Shown here: positions 34,528-42,884 of the stretch, piece after piece
How the letters are laid out: every line of letters begins with the position of its first letter
Position numbering within the stretch: position 1 is the first letter of the stretch
Source: Bacillota bacterium
Lineage (GTDB): Bacteria > Bacillota > Clostridia > Oscillospirales > Ruminococcaceae
Assembly (NCBI GenBank): GCA_023412215.1
Contig: JAEYNX010000027.1
Span: forward strand, 62,001 to 126,000
Direction of reading: 5' to 3'
Length of the DNA stretch: 64,000 nt
Program-made: the position numbers and the translations under genes
Notes under the pieces: model-generated
Databases searched by the model: none
Told to the model about the DNA's origin: nothing
Seen by the model: only the letters and a program-made list of their open reading frames with translations

Positions 34528-35426
34528 ACACGCTGCAGCTGTTTGTTGTTGCGGCGGCAGCAGTGTTCCTGCTCTGGGCAATAACGGCGGCGATTTTCCA
34601 CTATATCTTCGCCATGAAGAAGCAGAGCGCAGCCGCCTCGGTCTCTATTTTAAAGCAAAAGGGTACCCTGCCGCAGGAGATTGCGGCGCCCGAGAGGCTT
34701 ACCGTTTTAAGTGACGACGGATTTACTCTGACGGGCTATTATATTAACCAGTTCCCCGACGCTAAGCGGGCGGTCATCATCGCGCACGGCTACCGCTCCA
34801 ACCATGTCATTGCGCTGCAATACGCGCCGGTATTTATCAGGCACGGGTATAATGTCCTCGTGATTGACCAGCGCGCCCACGGTGAAAGCGGGGGAAAATT
34901 CCCCTCCTACGGCCTGTATGAGAGCAGAGACCTGCACCACTGGGTAACGCTGCTGCGGGAAAGGCTGGGGGAGGATTGCGAGATTGGCCTGATGGGCCAC
35001 TCCTTGGGCGGCGCCACCGTGCTGTGTTACCCAAAGATAGACACCGGCATACGCTTTATCATAACCGACTGCACCTATGCGACCCTTCGGCAGTTTATCA
35101 TCCAGCGCATTCACAGCTATTTCGCCCCCGCGTGGCTGTTTTACCCGCTTGTCAACCGAATGGTGCGCGCCCGCATCGGCTTTTCGATGAACGAGGTAAA
35201 CCCTATAGAGGTTGCCCTTCACGAAGGGCTATCGATTCCAACCCTCTTCATCCATTCCAAGGGGGACCGTATCATGTCCTTCCGCGGTACCAAAGAGATG
35301 TACGAGAAGCGCCATAACCCGCACGACCGCTTGTATCTGCATACAAACGCCGACCACGCCGACGTATATTCCGCGGATACCGCCGCTTACCAGCAGGTGG
35401 TGGATGCCTTTTTGCAAAACCTGTAA
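34524..35426 (+). CDS. Alpha/beta-hydrolase with N-terminal membrane anchor
   Basis: 300 residues. Residues ~5-28 are a membrane helix; the rest is an alpha/beta hydrolase with the nucleophile motif GLMGHSLGGATV and a late catalytic aspartate in IHSKGDRIMSF, histidine in NADHADVY. Probably a cytoplasmic-facing or external peptidase/esterase of the BAAT/UPF0227-like type; substrate unknown. Coupled to rarA by a 4-base overlap. Confidence 0.85.
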   Translation: MNTLQLFVVAAAAVFLLWAITAAIFHYIFAMKKQSAAASVSILKQKGTLPQEIAAPERLTVLSDDGFTLTGYYINQFPDAKRAVIIAHGYRSNHVIALQYAPVFIRHGYNVLVIDQRAHGESGGKFPSYGLYESRDLHHWVTLLRERLGEDCEIGLMGHSLGGATVLCYPKIDTGIRFIITDCTYATLRQFIIQRIHSYFAPAWLFYPLVNRMVRARIGFSMNEVNPIEVALHEGLSIPTLFIHSKGDRIMSFRGTKEMYEKRHNPHDRLYLHTNADHADVYSADTAAYQQVVDAFLQNL

Positions 35427-35449
35427 TCATCGGCCCAGAACAGAATAAA

Positions 35450-35490
35450 AAGGGCTAAGCTCGGTATCGTGCCAAGCTTAGCCCTTAAAA
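35450..35490. terminator. Bidirectional terminator between the hydrolase and glyA
   Basis: Arms 35450-35466 and 35470-35486 contain AAGGGCTAAGCT and its complement, ending in AAAA/TTTT-type tails. Genes converge on it. Confidence 0.8.
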
Positions 35491-35504
35491 ACTGCAATTC
35501 TTAT

Positions 35505-36758
35505 TTACTCGTAGAGCGGGAACTTCGCGCAGAGGTCAACAACGCCCTCGCGGATATAGTCCGCCTTCGCGTCAAAATCGGTTGCCGTAAGGTGGATGTA
35601 CTCGGCGATGCGCTCCATCTCGGGTGCGCCGAAGCCGCGGGTGGTCACGGCGGGGGTACCCACGCGGATACCGCTGGTGATGAAGGGGCTCTGCGGGTCG
35701 TTGGGAATAGCGTTCTTGTTGACGGTAATGTATACCTCGTCAAGGTGCTTTTCAAGCTCCTTGCCCGTAACGCCTACGCTTCTTAAATCCACCAACATCA
35801 GGTGGTTGTCGGTGCCGCCCGAAACAAGGTCGATGCCGCGCTTGGTCAGCGCTGCCGCAAGCGCCTGCGCGTTGGTAACCACGTTCTTCTGGTAGGCCTT
35901 AAAGTCATCCGAAAGCGCCTCGCCAAAGCAAACCGCCTTACCGGCAATCACGTGCATCAGCGGGCCGCCCTGAGTACCCGGGAAGATAGCCTTGTCAATC
36001 GCCTTGGCATATTCCTCTCTGCACAGGATCATACCGCCGCGCGGGCCGCGCAGGGTCTTGTGCGTGGTGGTGGTTACAACGTCGGCGTAGGGTACGGGGG
36101 AGGGATGCAGCCCGGCCGCCACAAGGCCTGCGATGTGCGCCATATCCACCATAAAGTAAGCGCCAGCCTTCTTGGCAACCTCCGAAAGGCGGGCGAAGTC
36201 GATCACACGCGGGTAGGCGCTGGCGCCCGCCACAATCATTCTGGGCTTATGTTCCAATGCAAGTGCCTCAACCTTATCGTAGTCGATACGGTGAGTTACG
36301 TCGTCTACCCCATAGGGAACAAAGTTATAGTATTTGCCCGAGAGGTTTACGGGCGAACCGTGGGTGAGGTGCCCACCGTGCGCAAGGTTCATGCCCAGCA
36401 CGGTGTCGCCCGGGTTTAATAATGCAAAATATACGGCAAGGTTTGCCTGTGCACCCGAATGGGGCTGCACGTTGGCATGTTCGGCGCCAAACAGCTGCTT
36501 CGCGCGGTCGCGTGCAATCTCTTCCACTACATCCACGCACTCGCAGCCGCCGTAATAGCGCTTGCCGGGGTAACCCTCCGCGTACTTATTGGTGAGTACG
36601 CTGCCCATGGCAGCCATCACAGCCGGGGAAACGATATTCTCCGAGGCAATCAGTTCGATGTTTCTCTTTTGGCGCCTGAGCTCAAGCTCCATGGCATCGC
36701 CAACGGCTTTATCAAAACCCTTCACAAAGCCGATGGAATCCATCAGGTTATTATACAT
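35505..36758 (-). CDS. glyA: Serine hydroxymethyltransferase
   Basis: PLP enzyme that interconverts serine and glycine and supplies one-carbon units. 417 residues, normal length. The PLP lysine is in VVTTTTHKTLRGPRGGM. Other signatures are SGAQANLAVYFALL and GTPAVTTRGFG. ATG 36758 is preferred to GTG 36767: AAAGGGTGG lies 5-8 bases before the ATG. It has its own promoter at 36798-36825 and a shared terminator downstream. Confidence 0.97.
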   Translation of the reverse strand: MYNNLMDSIGFVKGFDKAVGDAMELELRRQKRNIELIASENIVSPAVMAAMGSVLTNKYAEGYPGKRYYGGCECVDVVEEIARDRAKQLFGAEHANVQPHSGAQANLAVYFALLNPGDTVLGMNLAHGGHLTHGSPVNLSGKYYNFVPYGVDDVTHRIDYDKVEALALEHKPRMIVAGASAYPRVIDFARLSEVAKKAGAYFMVDMAHIAGLVAAGLHPSPVPYADVVTTTTHKTLRGPRGGMILCREEYAKAIDKAIFPGTQGGPLMHVIAGKAVCFGEALSDDFKAYQKNVVTNAQALAAALTKRGIDLVSGGTDNHLMLVDLRSVGVTGKELEKHLDEVYITVNKNAIPNDPQSPFITSGIRVGTPAVTTRGFGAPEMERIAEYIHLTATDFDAKADYIREGVVDLCAKFPLYE

Positions 36759-36797
36759 CTTTTCCACCCTTTCGTAATAAATGAAGCCATAAAAATT

Positions 36798-36825
36798 ATT
36801 ATACCGTATTTCACAGTTATTTCAA
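36798..36825 (-). promoter_or_regulatory. Promoter of glyA
   Basis: On the minus strand: TTGAAA (36825-36820), 16-base spacer, perfect TATAAT (36803-36798), about 40 bases before the start. Confidence 0.75.
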
Positions 36826-36833
36826 GCATTCAG

Positions 36834-36862
36834 TTTCACATCTACACTATATCTGGTATAAT
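36834..36862 (+). promoter_or_regulatory. Promoter of the DUF2752 gene
   Basis: TTTCAC (36834-36839), 17-base spacer, perfect TATAAT (36857-36862). A small hairpin with CGGGG/CCCCG arms lies in the 130-base leader. Confidence 0.6.
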
Positions 36863-36990
36863 AAACGCATCGGGGACCGGGCAAAAGCGTTACCCCGTGT
36901 GCTTATGATACCGCCTACCTCGCATTGCATAAGCGAATATATCATAAACGTGTTTGCATTGATACAATAAAAATATAGTGGGTTAAAACA

Positions 36991-37353
36991 ATGAATGAAA
37001 TACTTAAAAGGCTTATAAAAACCATCGGTATCTGCCTGCTCGACGCTTTTGGTATATGGGTGCTGGCGGCGCCTGTAAACGGGTGTCTGCCGCGCTATCT
37101 CACCGGCATTCCCTGCCCCTCCTGCGGGATGACGCGCGCATTCTTTTCTCTGGTGCAATTTAAGTTTGCCGCCGCTTTTCACTACCACCCGCTGATTTAT
37201 TTTTTGCTGCCTGTAGGTGCGTTTGTAGTGGCGCGTTATATTTTTTATGGTATTTTGCCCACCGACAAGCGCTACATAAAGCTTTATGTGCTTACCATCT
37301 TTCTTTTTGTGGCGGTGTGGATCATCCGGCTTTGCTTTTTCAACATTCCGTAA
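36991..37353 (+). CDS. DUF2752-family membrane protein
   Basis: 120 residues with three membrane helices. The family motif CPSCGMTRAFFSL is clear after the first helix. Function is unknown. Weak ribosome-binding site, with GTGGG upstream of ATG 36991. Single-gene unit. Confidence 0.88.
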   Translation: MNEILKRLIKTIGICLLDAFGIWVLAAPVNGCLPRYLTGIPCPSCGMTRAFFSLVQFKFAAAFHYHPLIYFLLPVGAFVVARYIFYGILPTDKRYIKLYVLTIFLFVAVWIIRLCFFNIP

Positions 37354-37396
37354 GTGCAATGTGTTTGCTGCCGCCGTTTGTAAGCGGGTGGTTTGT

Positions 37397-37583
37397 ATAA
37401 TAGTGATTTTTATTAAAAAATCACTTTTTTAATCCCCGCTTTTGGCGGAGAGCAATAACGCAAAGCGTTATTGCAGTATGAATATTGAATGGTAATTCGG
37501 CGGCTAAAAGCCGCCCACGCCGTATACAAACGGCGTGTTTGAAAGGGGGATTTAAGCCCCCTTTCAAATGGAATTCAGTATAA
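37397..37583 (+). repeat. Hairpin element, longest form (copy C)
   Basis: 187-bp element filling most of the 304-base gap 37354-37657. It is built of consecutive hairpins: AGTGATTTTT/AAAAATCACT (37402-37424), GCAATAACGC-AAA-GCGTTATTGC (37452-37474), GGCGGCTAAAAGCCGCC (37499-37515), CACGCCGT..ACGGCGTG (37516-37537) and TTTGAAAGGGGG..CCCCCTTTCAAA (37538-37568). The end GGAATTCAGTATAA (37570-37583) is shared with copies B, E and F. It ends 75 bases before the next start codon. Confidence 0.8.
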
Positions 37584-37657
37584 GCCGGGTGAAGCTGGTT
37601 ACACTCAACATATAGCTTTGACGACGCTCATACAAACGAGAAAGTGATGCAAAACGC

Positions 37658-38389
37658 ATGAAACTTAAGAAAATGACGGCTTTAAAACGGGCGGTATTGC
37701 AGTTTACCGCTCTGTTTATTGTCGTGCTTCTGTTGTTATTCTCCTGCGGCGACGGCAGCGTCGACCACGTAAACGGCAACAGGGGAAAGGGCGGGGGCTT
37801 AAACAGCAGTACCTTCCCGCCGCCGATTATCTCCGACCCGGGGTTGACGCTGCCCTACGTGATCTCCCGCAACTTTGTTAACCTTCCCAATGGTATCACA
37901 CTGTACGTCAATGTTGAAATGATAAACGGCGAGTATCTGGATAAAAGCTCGCCGAACTACGCCCCCGGCGACGGCATCTACGACACAAACTATATCGGTG
38001 AATATCAGATCAGTGTTTATTCCGCCATCGACCAGCCCAAGGCGGTGTTTACCGCGCCCGTGGTGTTTTCGAGAGGCAAGCTGAACTTTGATAAACAGTT
38101 TCAGCTGGTGTTTGACGACTATAACGGTGACGGCAACCCGGACTTTACCCTCGGGCAGTGGGGAACTGCCAAGGGCAACGTATATCAGATCTACACCGTG
38201 GCAAGCGACAGCAGCATCAAGCAGCTGCCCTGTGAGAATTTAAGCGCAGCGAGCTTTGATTACTCTATCGCACTTTCCAAAACCTCGCCCACCTCCTTTA
38301 CCTGCGAAGGCTATGATGAAAAGACCAATGAAAAGGTAACGCACAGCTACAACTGGCAGGACGGACGTTTTGTGCTGGAACTGCCGTGA
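37658..38389 (+). CDS. Hypothetical lipoprotein
   Basis: 243 residues. N-terminal signal with a hydrophobic run and a lipobox-like LLFSC, so cleavage and lipid attachment at Cys30 is likely. The mature part has a Gly/Asn-rich linker, then a domain with DDYNGDGNPDF, an EF-hand/FG-GAP-like calcium pattern. Family not recognised; a surface-exposed protein is likely. Shine-Dalgarno before ATG 37658 is weak. Confidence 0.7.
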   Translation: MKLKKMTALKRAVLQFTALFIVVLLLLFSCGDGSVDHVNGNRGKGGGLNSSTFPPPIISDPGLTLPYVISRNFVNLPNGITLYVNVEMINGEYLDKSSPNYAPGDGIYDTNYIGEYQISVYSAIDQPKAVFTAPVVFSRGKLNFDKQFQLVFDDYNGDGNPDFTLGQWGTAKGNVYQIYTVASDSSIKQLPCENLSAASFDYSIALSKTSPTSFTCEGYDEKTNEKVTHSYNWQDGRFVLELP

Positions 38390-38405
38390 CCATATACTCA
38401 TCAAA

Positions 38406-38447
38406 AAGAGCCGACCTTCGGGAACAACTCCCTCTGGCCGGCTCTTA
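38406..38447. terminator. Shared terminator
   Basis: AAGAGCCG (38406-38413) pairs with CGGCTCTT (38439-38446) between the converging lipoprotein and htpX genes. Confidence 0.65.
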
Positions 38448-38452
38448 TTCAA

Positions 38453-39400
38453 TCAATACATATTCCGCAGGCGCGCGACGCGCTCTTCGATGGGCGGGTG
38501 GGTGGAAAACAGGGCCATCAGCTTCTTTTTGGGGTTATAAATGTACAGGCAGAGCATCTCGTCGCCGCCAAGGTCGCTTACGGTGCGCGCGTTATACTGC
38601 CCGCTTCCCCCCGCAATCTTTTCAAGCGCGCGCGCCAGTCCCTCCGAGCTGCTGCACAGCCGCACGGCAGTGGCATCCGCAGCATACTCGCGCTTGCGGG
38701 AGATGGCAAGATTTATAAGGTTTGCAAGCAGCCTCGCCACTAAATACACTACCAGTCCAAGCAATATCAGGATAGCGGCGTTGCCTCCGCCGTTATTGTC
38801 GCTGCGGCTGCGCCTGCGGGAGCCGTAGGCCGAGGTGCGGTAAAAGATGCCCGCGAGGAAGATGGTAATGCTCATCAGCGCTATCGCGATGGTTGAAATC
38901 AGCACGTCGCGCTGTATGATATGCGACATCTCATGCCCGATAACCCCTTCCAGCTCACTGTCGTCCAAGATGGCGAGCAGCCCCTCGGTCACACCGATGT
39001 AGCTTTTTTCGGGGGTGAGGCCGCCCGCGAACGCGTTGGGGGTGCCGGTGGGGATGATGAATACCTGCGGCGGCTCTTTTAAGCCCGCGGAGATCGAAAG
39101 CCCCTCTACCAGCCGCCGTACGCGGCGTTCGTTCGGGCTGTTCTCATTCACCGCGCGCCCGTGCACCGACGAAACAAGCATACTTTTCGACGAGATAATC
39201 TGTATGGGGATAATAAACGCGCAGTAGCCGGCCCCGATGAGAAACCCCATCGCCACATTGTCGTATACATAGCCTATCAGATAGCAAATGCCCAGGATAA
39301 GCGTGGCAAACGAGACAATGAGCAAAACTGTTTTAAATTTATTGATGCGCACCTGCTCATGTACAAAGAGCGGCTTTGAAACATTCAGATTCTGTTCCAT
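38453..39400 (-). CDS. htpX: HtpX-type M48 membrane zinc protease
   Basis: 315 residues. Several membrane helices, zinc motif GVIGHEMSHI and the downstream glutamate in REYAADATAVRL. HtpX degrades misfolded membrane proteins. It starts 1 base after lemA, the usual neighbour of HtpX in Firmicutes. Confidence 0.93.
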   Translation of the reverse strand: MEQNLNVSKPLFVHEQVRINKFKTVLLIVSFATLILGICYLIGYVYDNVAMGFLIGAGYCAFIIPIQIISSKSMLVSSVHGRAVNENSPNERRVRRLVEGLSISAGLKEPPQVFIIPTGTPNAFAGGLTPEKSYIGVTEGLLAILDDSELEGVIGHEMSHIIQRDVLISTIAIALMSITIFLAGIFYRTSAYGSRRRSRSDNNGGGNAAILILLGLVVYLVARLLANLINLAISRKREYAADATAVRLCSSSEGLARALEKIAGGSGQYNARTVSDLGGDEMLCLYIYNPKKKLMALFSTHPPIEERVARLRNMY

Positions 39401-39401
39401 G

Positions 39402-39971
39402 TTACAGCTGGCTTATACGCAGGTTGTCGGCGTAGTTCCTTTCCTTTTCTTCAATCTCAAATAGCTTTTCGGGGGTAAAGCGGAACAATCCTGCCAGAAT
39501 ACTGCCGGGGAACATGGCAATGAAGGTGTTGTAGTCGTTTACACACATATTATAGCGGGTGCGCGCATAGGCTACCTTGTCCTCAACGTCCTTTACGTCC
39601 TCCATCAGCTTCAAATAGCTCTGGTTGGTGCCGAGCTGGGGGTAGTTCTCCGAAAGCGCCATAATCGAGGGCAGCATCCGTGTAACCGCGTCGCTTGCGC
39701 CCATTGCCTCACCACGGTCCTTTGAAAGCATACCTGCGCGTGAGGCGGCGATTTTATCGATGATGTCGCTCTCAAACTTGGTTTGCATCCGGATGGTATC
39801 CACAAGGTTCGGGATGATATTTGCCTTGCGCTTTAGCTGGTTGTCGATTCCCGACCAAGCCTCTTGTATATAATTCTTCTTGCGCACCATCGAGTTATAG
39901 GCCGCGATTGCCCAAAAGATGATTACCGCGATGAGCACAAGCCCCAAAACGAGGATAACTGTCCCGTTCAT
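39402..39971 (-). CDS. lemA: LemA-family membrane protein
   Basis: 189 residues with an N-terminal membrane helix (residues ~4-22) and a helical soluble domain with YNSMVRKKNYIQEAWSGIDN and NIIPNLVDTI. Role unknown, but it forms a conserved pair with htpX. ATG 39971 has AAGGAG 8 bases upstream, in place of an upstream TTG. The gap 39972-40296 carries repeat copy D and a long imperfect hairpin near 40027-40079. Confidence 0.92.
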   Translation of the reverse strand: MNGTVILVLGLVLIAVIIFWAIAAYNSMVRKKNYIQEAWSGIDNQLKRKANIIPNLVDTIRMQTKFESDIIDKIAASRAGMLSKDRGEAMGASDAVTRMLPSIMALSENYPQLGTNQSYLKLMEDVKDVEDKVAYARTRYNMCVNDYNTFIAMFPGSILAGLFRFTPEKLFEIEEKERNYADNLRISQL

Positions 39972-40171
39972 CAACAAAACTCCTTTACTATAAATTTAAA
40001 AAAGCACACATATATGGTAATGCCATGGGTATGGTTGTGAACCCGCTTACTGTAATAGATTGTACCATAACCGTACCGATTAATCTATGCACGCTTTGTT
40101 AAGTTCATGATATCCGCCTACATGCGCCGCCTATAGAATACCGTACAAGCCTTCACGCATATAAAAAGCTA

Positions 40172-40268
40172 GCATACTTCTTCTGTAACAATGCTTCACG
40201 TTGTTGCTCCCCGCCGAAGGTGGGGTTTACAAAAGCGATTTTATCACTTTTTGAAGAATTAGTATTAT
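40172..40268 (-). repeat. Hairpin element, short form (copy D)
   Basis: 97-bp element with ends GCATACTTCTTC and GAAGAATTAGTATTAT. Read from the other strand it runs ATAATACTAATTCTTC, an internal CCCC..GGCGGGG hairpin, then GCAACAACG..GCATTGTTAC. Same layout as copy A. Confidence 0.7.
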
Positions 40269-40296
40269 CGCCGTCGTATAGGAAAGCGGGGTAAGG

Positions 40297-41091
40297 GTGA
40301 AACGCTATTTTGTAGTTACCAAGAAGCACCTGTTTACAGGCATTCTGATTTTAATTGGCCTGATTGCCGCATTGCTGCTTTTGGAACCCCTTAACAACAT
40401 CGCGGTGCCGTCCTCCCGTTTTATACCGTCGCTGAGTTTTAGCGCGTCGGGCAGGCAGCTGCCCATCTATGGCGTTGAAACCGAGAAAAAGCAGATTGCC
40501 ATTACCTTTAACGCCGCGTGGGAGGCTGACGACATCCCTGTGCTGCTCGCGCTTCTCAAGGAAAAAGAGGTGACGGCCACCTTCTTCTTAGTCGGGCAGT
40601 GGGCCGAAAAGAACCCGCAACAGGCCAAGCTGATTGCCGAGGCCGGGCACGAGATTGGTAACCACTCCTATGCTCACCCCGATATGACCACCCTCTCCGC
40701 CCGGCAGATCGAGGCGGATATCTCTAAGGCGGACGAAGCCATCCGGCAGGCGACCGGCGTGTTCCCTAAGTGTTTCCGCGCGCCGTCGGGCGGGTATAAC
40801 GATACGGTGATAGCCGTGGCAAAGGCATTAGACCACACGCCTATACAATGGACAATAGACAGCCTTGACTGGAAGCGCCCGCCAGCACAGGAGATCATAC
40901 AGCGCGTGCTCAAGCAGGCAAGCGGAGGCTCCATCATCCTTTTTCATACGGCGTTAGAGAACACCCGCCTCGCCCTGCCGGAGATTATCGATACGTTGTC
41001 GCAGCGGGGTTATACCTTTGTGCATGTGAGCGATTTGATCTATTCAGGGGACTATACCATCGACCATCAGGGTATCCAGCACCCACAATAA
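40297..41091 (+). CDS. Polysaccharide deacetylase, PdaB-like
   Basis: 264 residues: one N-terminal membrane helix (residues ~12-32), then a CE4 deacetylase domain. The metal histidines are in HEIGNHSYAHPDM. The usual TFDDG motif is replaced by TFNAAWEADD, so the position of the catalytic base is Asn. This pattern occurs in some Clostridia relatives of PdaB, so it may not mean loss of activity, but it is unusual. FRAPSGGYND and IILFHTA fit the later motifs. Start GTG 40297. Confidence 0.85.
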   Translation: MKRYFVVTKKHLFTGILILIGLIAALLLLEPLNNIAVPSSRFIPSLSFSASGRQLPIYGVETEKKQIAITFNAAWEADDIPVLLALLKEKEVTATFFLVGQWAEKNPQQAKLIAEAGHEIGNHSYAHPDMTTLSARQIEADISKADEAIRQATGVFPKCFRAPSGGYNDTVIAVAKALDHTPIQWTIDSLDWKRPPAQEIIQRVLKQASGGSIILFHTALENTRLALPEIIDTLSQRGYTFVHVSDLIYSGDYTIDHQGIQHPQ

Positions 41092-41251
41092 GTAGCATGT
41101 ATTGTAAATACATATGTCATTATGCCTGATATGAATAGACGATTTTGTGCAGATTAATCATAAAAAATATCTGCCCGCTACGGTATAATGTTTACAGTAC
41201 TTTTATGCTTATTAAGCCGTTAAAGAATAAAGCCTGAGAGGCAGGTAGAAC

Positions 41252-41959
41252 ATGAAAAATCATCAGCCGTTTATATCCGCGGTTATTGTCGCCGCGGGCA
41301 GCTCCAGCCGCATGGGGGAGGGCGTCAATAAGCAGCTTTTAATGATAGACGATATGCCGGTAGTCGCCAAAAGCATCCTTGCGTTTGAACAAAACGAGGC
41401 TGTCGGCGAGATTGTGGCGGTGACCAGAATGGAGAATATCATGGACATCGCCGCCATGGCGAAGGAGTACGGCTTTTCAAAGCTGCGCGAGGTGGTTGCG
41501 GGCGGCGATACAAGGCAGGAATCGGTAGCGAAGGGCATAGAGAGCGTTTCAAAAGACGCGGAGTACTACATCATCCACGACGGCGCGCGCCCGCTGGTAT
41601 CACAGCAATGCATCTCCCATGTGATTGAGGATGCTCTTCACCACGGTGCCGCCACGGCGGGTGTGCCGGTGAAGGATACCATCAAGCGGGTGGACGCAAA
41701 CGGCTTGGTGAGGGAAACGCCCGATCGCAGCGTGCTGTACATCACACAAACCCCGCAGATGTTTAAGGCCGACCTTTACCGGCAGGTGTTCAGTCGGGCG
41801 CAGCGGCAGGGTTTGGATTTTACCGACGACTGCCAGCTGTTTGAGCAGGCCGGTTACCCCGTCTGCATGTCGGCGGGCGATTACACCAATATCAAGATCA
41901 CCACGCCGGAGGACGTGCTGTTTGCACAGCTTCTGGCGCAGGCTTGGGCGGACAGGTAA
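41252..41959 (+). CDS. ispD: 2-C-methyl-D-erythritol 4-phosphate cytidylyltransferase IspD
   Basis: Third step of the MEP isoprenoid pathway. 235 residues: nucleotide-binding AAGSSSRMGEGVNKQLL near the N-terminus, HDGARPLV, and VPVKDTIKRV. Start ATG 41252 with a GAGAGG-type site. It is followed by ispF, so the pair probably supply isoprenoid precursors together. Confidence 0.96.
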   Translation: MKNHQPFISAVIVAAGSSSRMGEGVNKQLLMIDDMPVVAKSILAFEQNEAVGEIVAVTRMENIMDIAAMAKEYGFSKLREVVAGGDTRQESVAKGIESVSKDAEYYIIHDGARPLVSQQCISHVIEDALHHGAATAGVPVKDTIKRVDANGLVRETPDRSVLYITQTPQMFKADLYRQVFSRAQRQGLDFTDDCQLFEQAGYPVCMSAGDYTNIKITTPEDVLFAQLLAQAWADR

Positions 41960-42039
41960 AGCAGATATGCCTTTAATGATCAGTACGAACGTACAGATAT
42001 CCTTAAAAAAAGACTTTAAAATGTTAGGAGAAGACATCT

Positions 42040-42516
42040 ATGGTACGAATCGGCCACGGGTATGACGTTCACCGTTTGGTGAAGGACAGGCAGTTAATTA
42101 TCGGCGGGGTGTCCGTTCCTTATGAGAAGGGGCTGCTCGGCCATTCGGACGCGGATGTGCTTATCCACGCGGTAATGGATGCCATGCTTGGTGCGCTGGC
42201 GCTGGGTGATATCGGCGCGCATTTTCCCGATACGGACGAGCGCTTTAAGAACGCCGACAGTATGGAGCTCTTGTGTCAGGTCTCGATGATTATTGCAAAC
42301 GAGGGTTATCACGTGAACAACATCGACGCCACCGTTGTGGCACAGGCGCCCAAGCTTGCAGGCTATATTGAAGAGATGCGTTTAAACATCGCGCAGGCGG
42401 CGGGCTGTGATCTCTCCGCCGTCAGCATCAAAGCGACCACGGAGGAAGGGCTGGGCTTTACCGGAACGGGGGAAGGGATGGCCGCCCACGCGGTCTGCCT
42501 GCTCGAAACGGAATAA
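42040..42516 (+). CDS. ispF: 2-C-methyl-D-erythritol 2,4-cyclodiphosphate synthase IspF
   Basis: Fifth step of the MEP pathway. 158 residues with metal motif GHGYDVHRL, the conserved HSDADVLIHAVMDA and TTEEGLGFTGTGEGMAAHAVCLL near the end, cut here to TTEEGLGFTG. AGGAGA before ATG 42040. Forms a unit with ispD, 80 bases upstream. Confidence 0.97.
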   Translation: MVRIGHGYDVHRLVKDRQLIIGGVSVPYEKGLLGHSDADVLIHAVMDAMLGALALGDIGAHFPDTDERFKNADSMELLCQVSMIIANEGYHVNNIDATVVAQAPKLAGYIEEMRLNIAQAAGCDLSAVSIKATTEEGLGFTGTGEGMAAHAVCLLETE

Positions 42517-42517
42517 G

Positions 42518-42648
42518 CCGACTTCTTGCTGTCGGCCTTGCTCGATTGAGGCGAATTTTCGCTCAATTCATGTTCCAACTCCCGTTGTCCGGCATAAGAT
42601 GAACTATGCGGTATACGACGTGTATCGTTTTTCATTTTGTGCCGGACG
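42518..42648 (+). promoter_or_regulatory. Structured leader before the DUF3343-desulfurase genes
   Basis: Three consecutive hairpins: CCGAC..GTCGG (42518-42536), ATTGAGGCGAA/TTCGCTCAAT (42545-42567), and a large hairpin closed by GTCCGGCA (42587-42594) and TGCCGGAC (42640-42647). Inside the large hairpin CGGTATAC (42609-42616) pairs with GTGTATCG (42620-42627) including two G-U pairs. The ribosome-binding site GAAGGAG starts right after the closing stem. It is a candidate cis-regulatory RNA. Confidence 0.45.
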
Positions 42649-42663
42649 AAGGAGTGTTAAGAA

Positions 42664-42882
42664 ATGGGAAACGGTGTGATCACCTTTTCTACGATTACCT
42701 ACGCCATGAAAGCGCAAAGCCTGCTGCAACGTAACGGTATACGGTCAGAGGTTTTAAAATCGCAGGACCATCTTCTTAGAACCTGCCAGTTTCGTTTAAA
42801 TGTTCTTTCCGGTTTTGATAAAGCTATGAGCTTGTTAGTCCGTGTAGGGATTCCTTACCTCGCGGCGGTAAAGGGTGAATAG
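42664..42882 (+). CDS. DUF3343 protein, putative Se/S carrier
   Basis: 72-residue small protein. The family (DUF3343) is often encoded with class V aminotransferases and has been suggested to carry selenium or sulfur. Here it contains one Cys in LLRTCQF, and ends MSLLVRVGIPYLAAV. ATG 42664 follows GAAGGAG. The stop is 2 bases before the desulfurase gene, so they share a transcript. Confidence 0.8.
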   Translation: MGNGVITFSTITYAMKAQSLLQRNGIRSEVLKSQDHLLRTCQFRLNVLSGFDKAMSLLVRVGIPYLAAVKGE

Positions 42883-42884
42883 CA

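Noticed and set aside
36459..36908. Plus-strand frame antisense to glyA
   Set aside because: Shadow of the glyA coding sequence.
36847..37359. 170-codon minus-strand frame over the DUF2752 gene
   Set aside because: Overlaps a recognisable DUF2752 gene and a promoter on the plus strand; no site and no family match.
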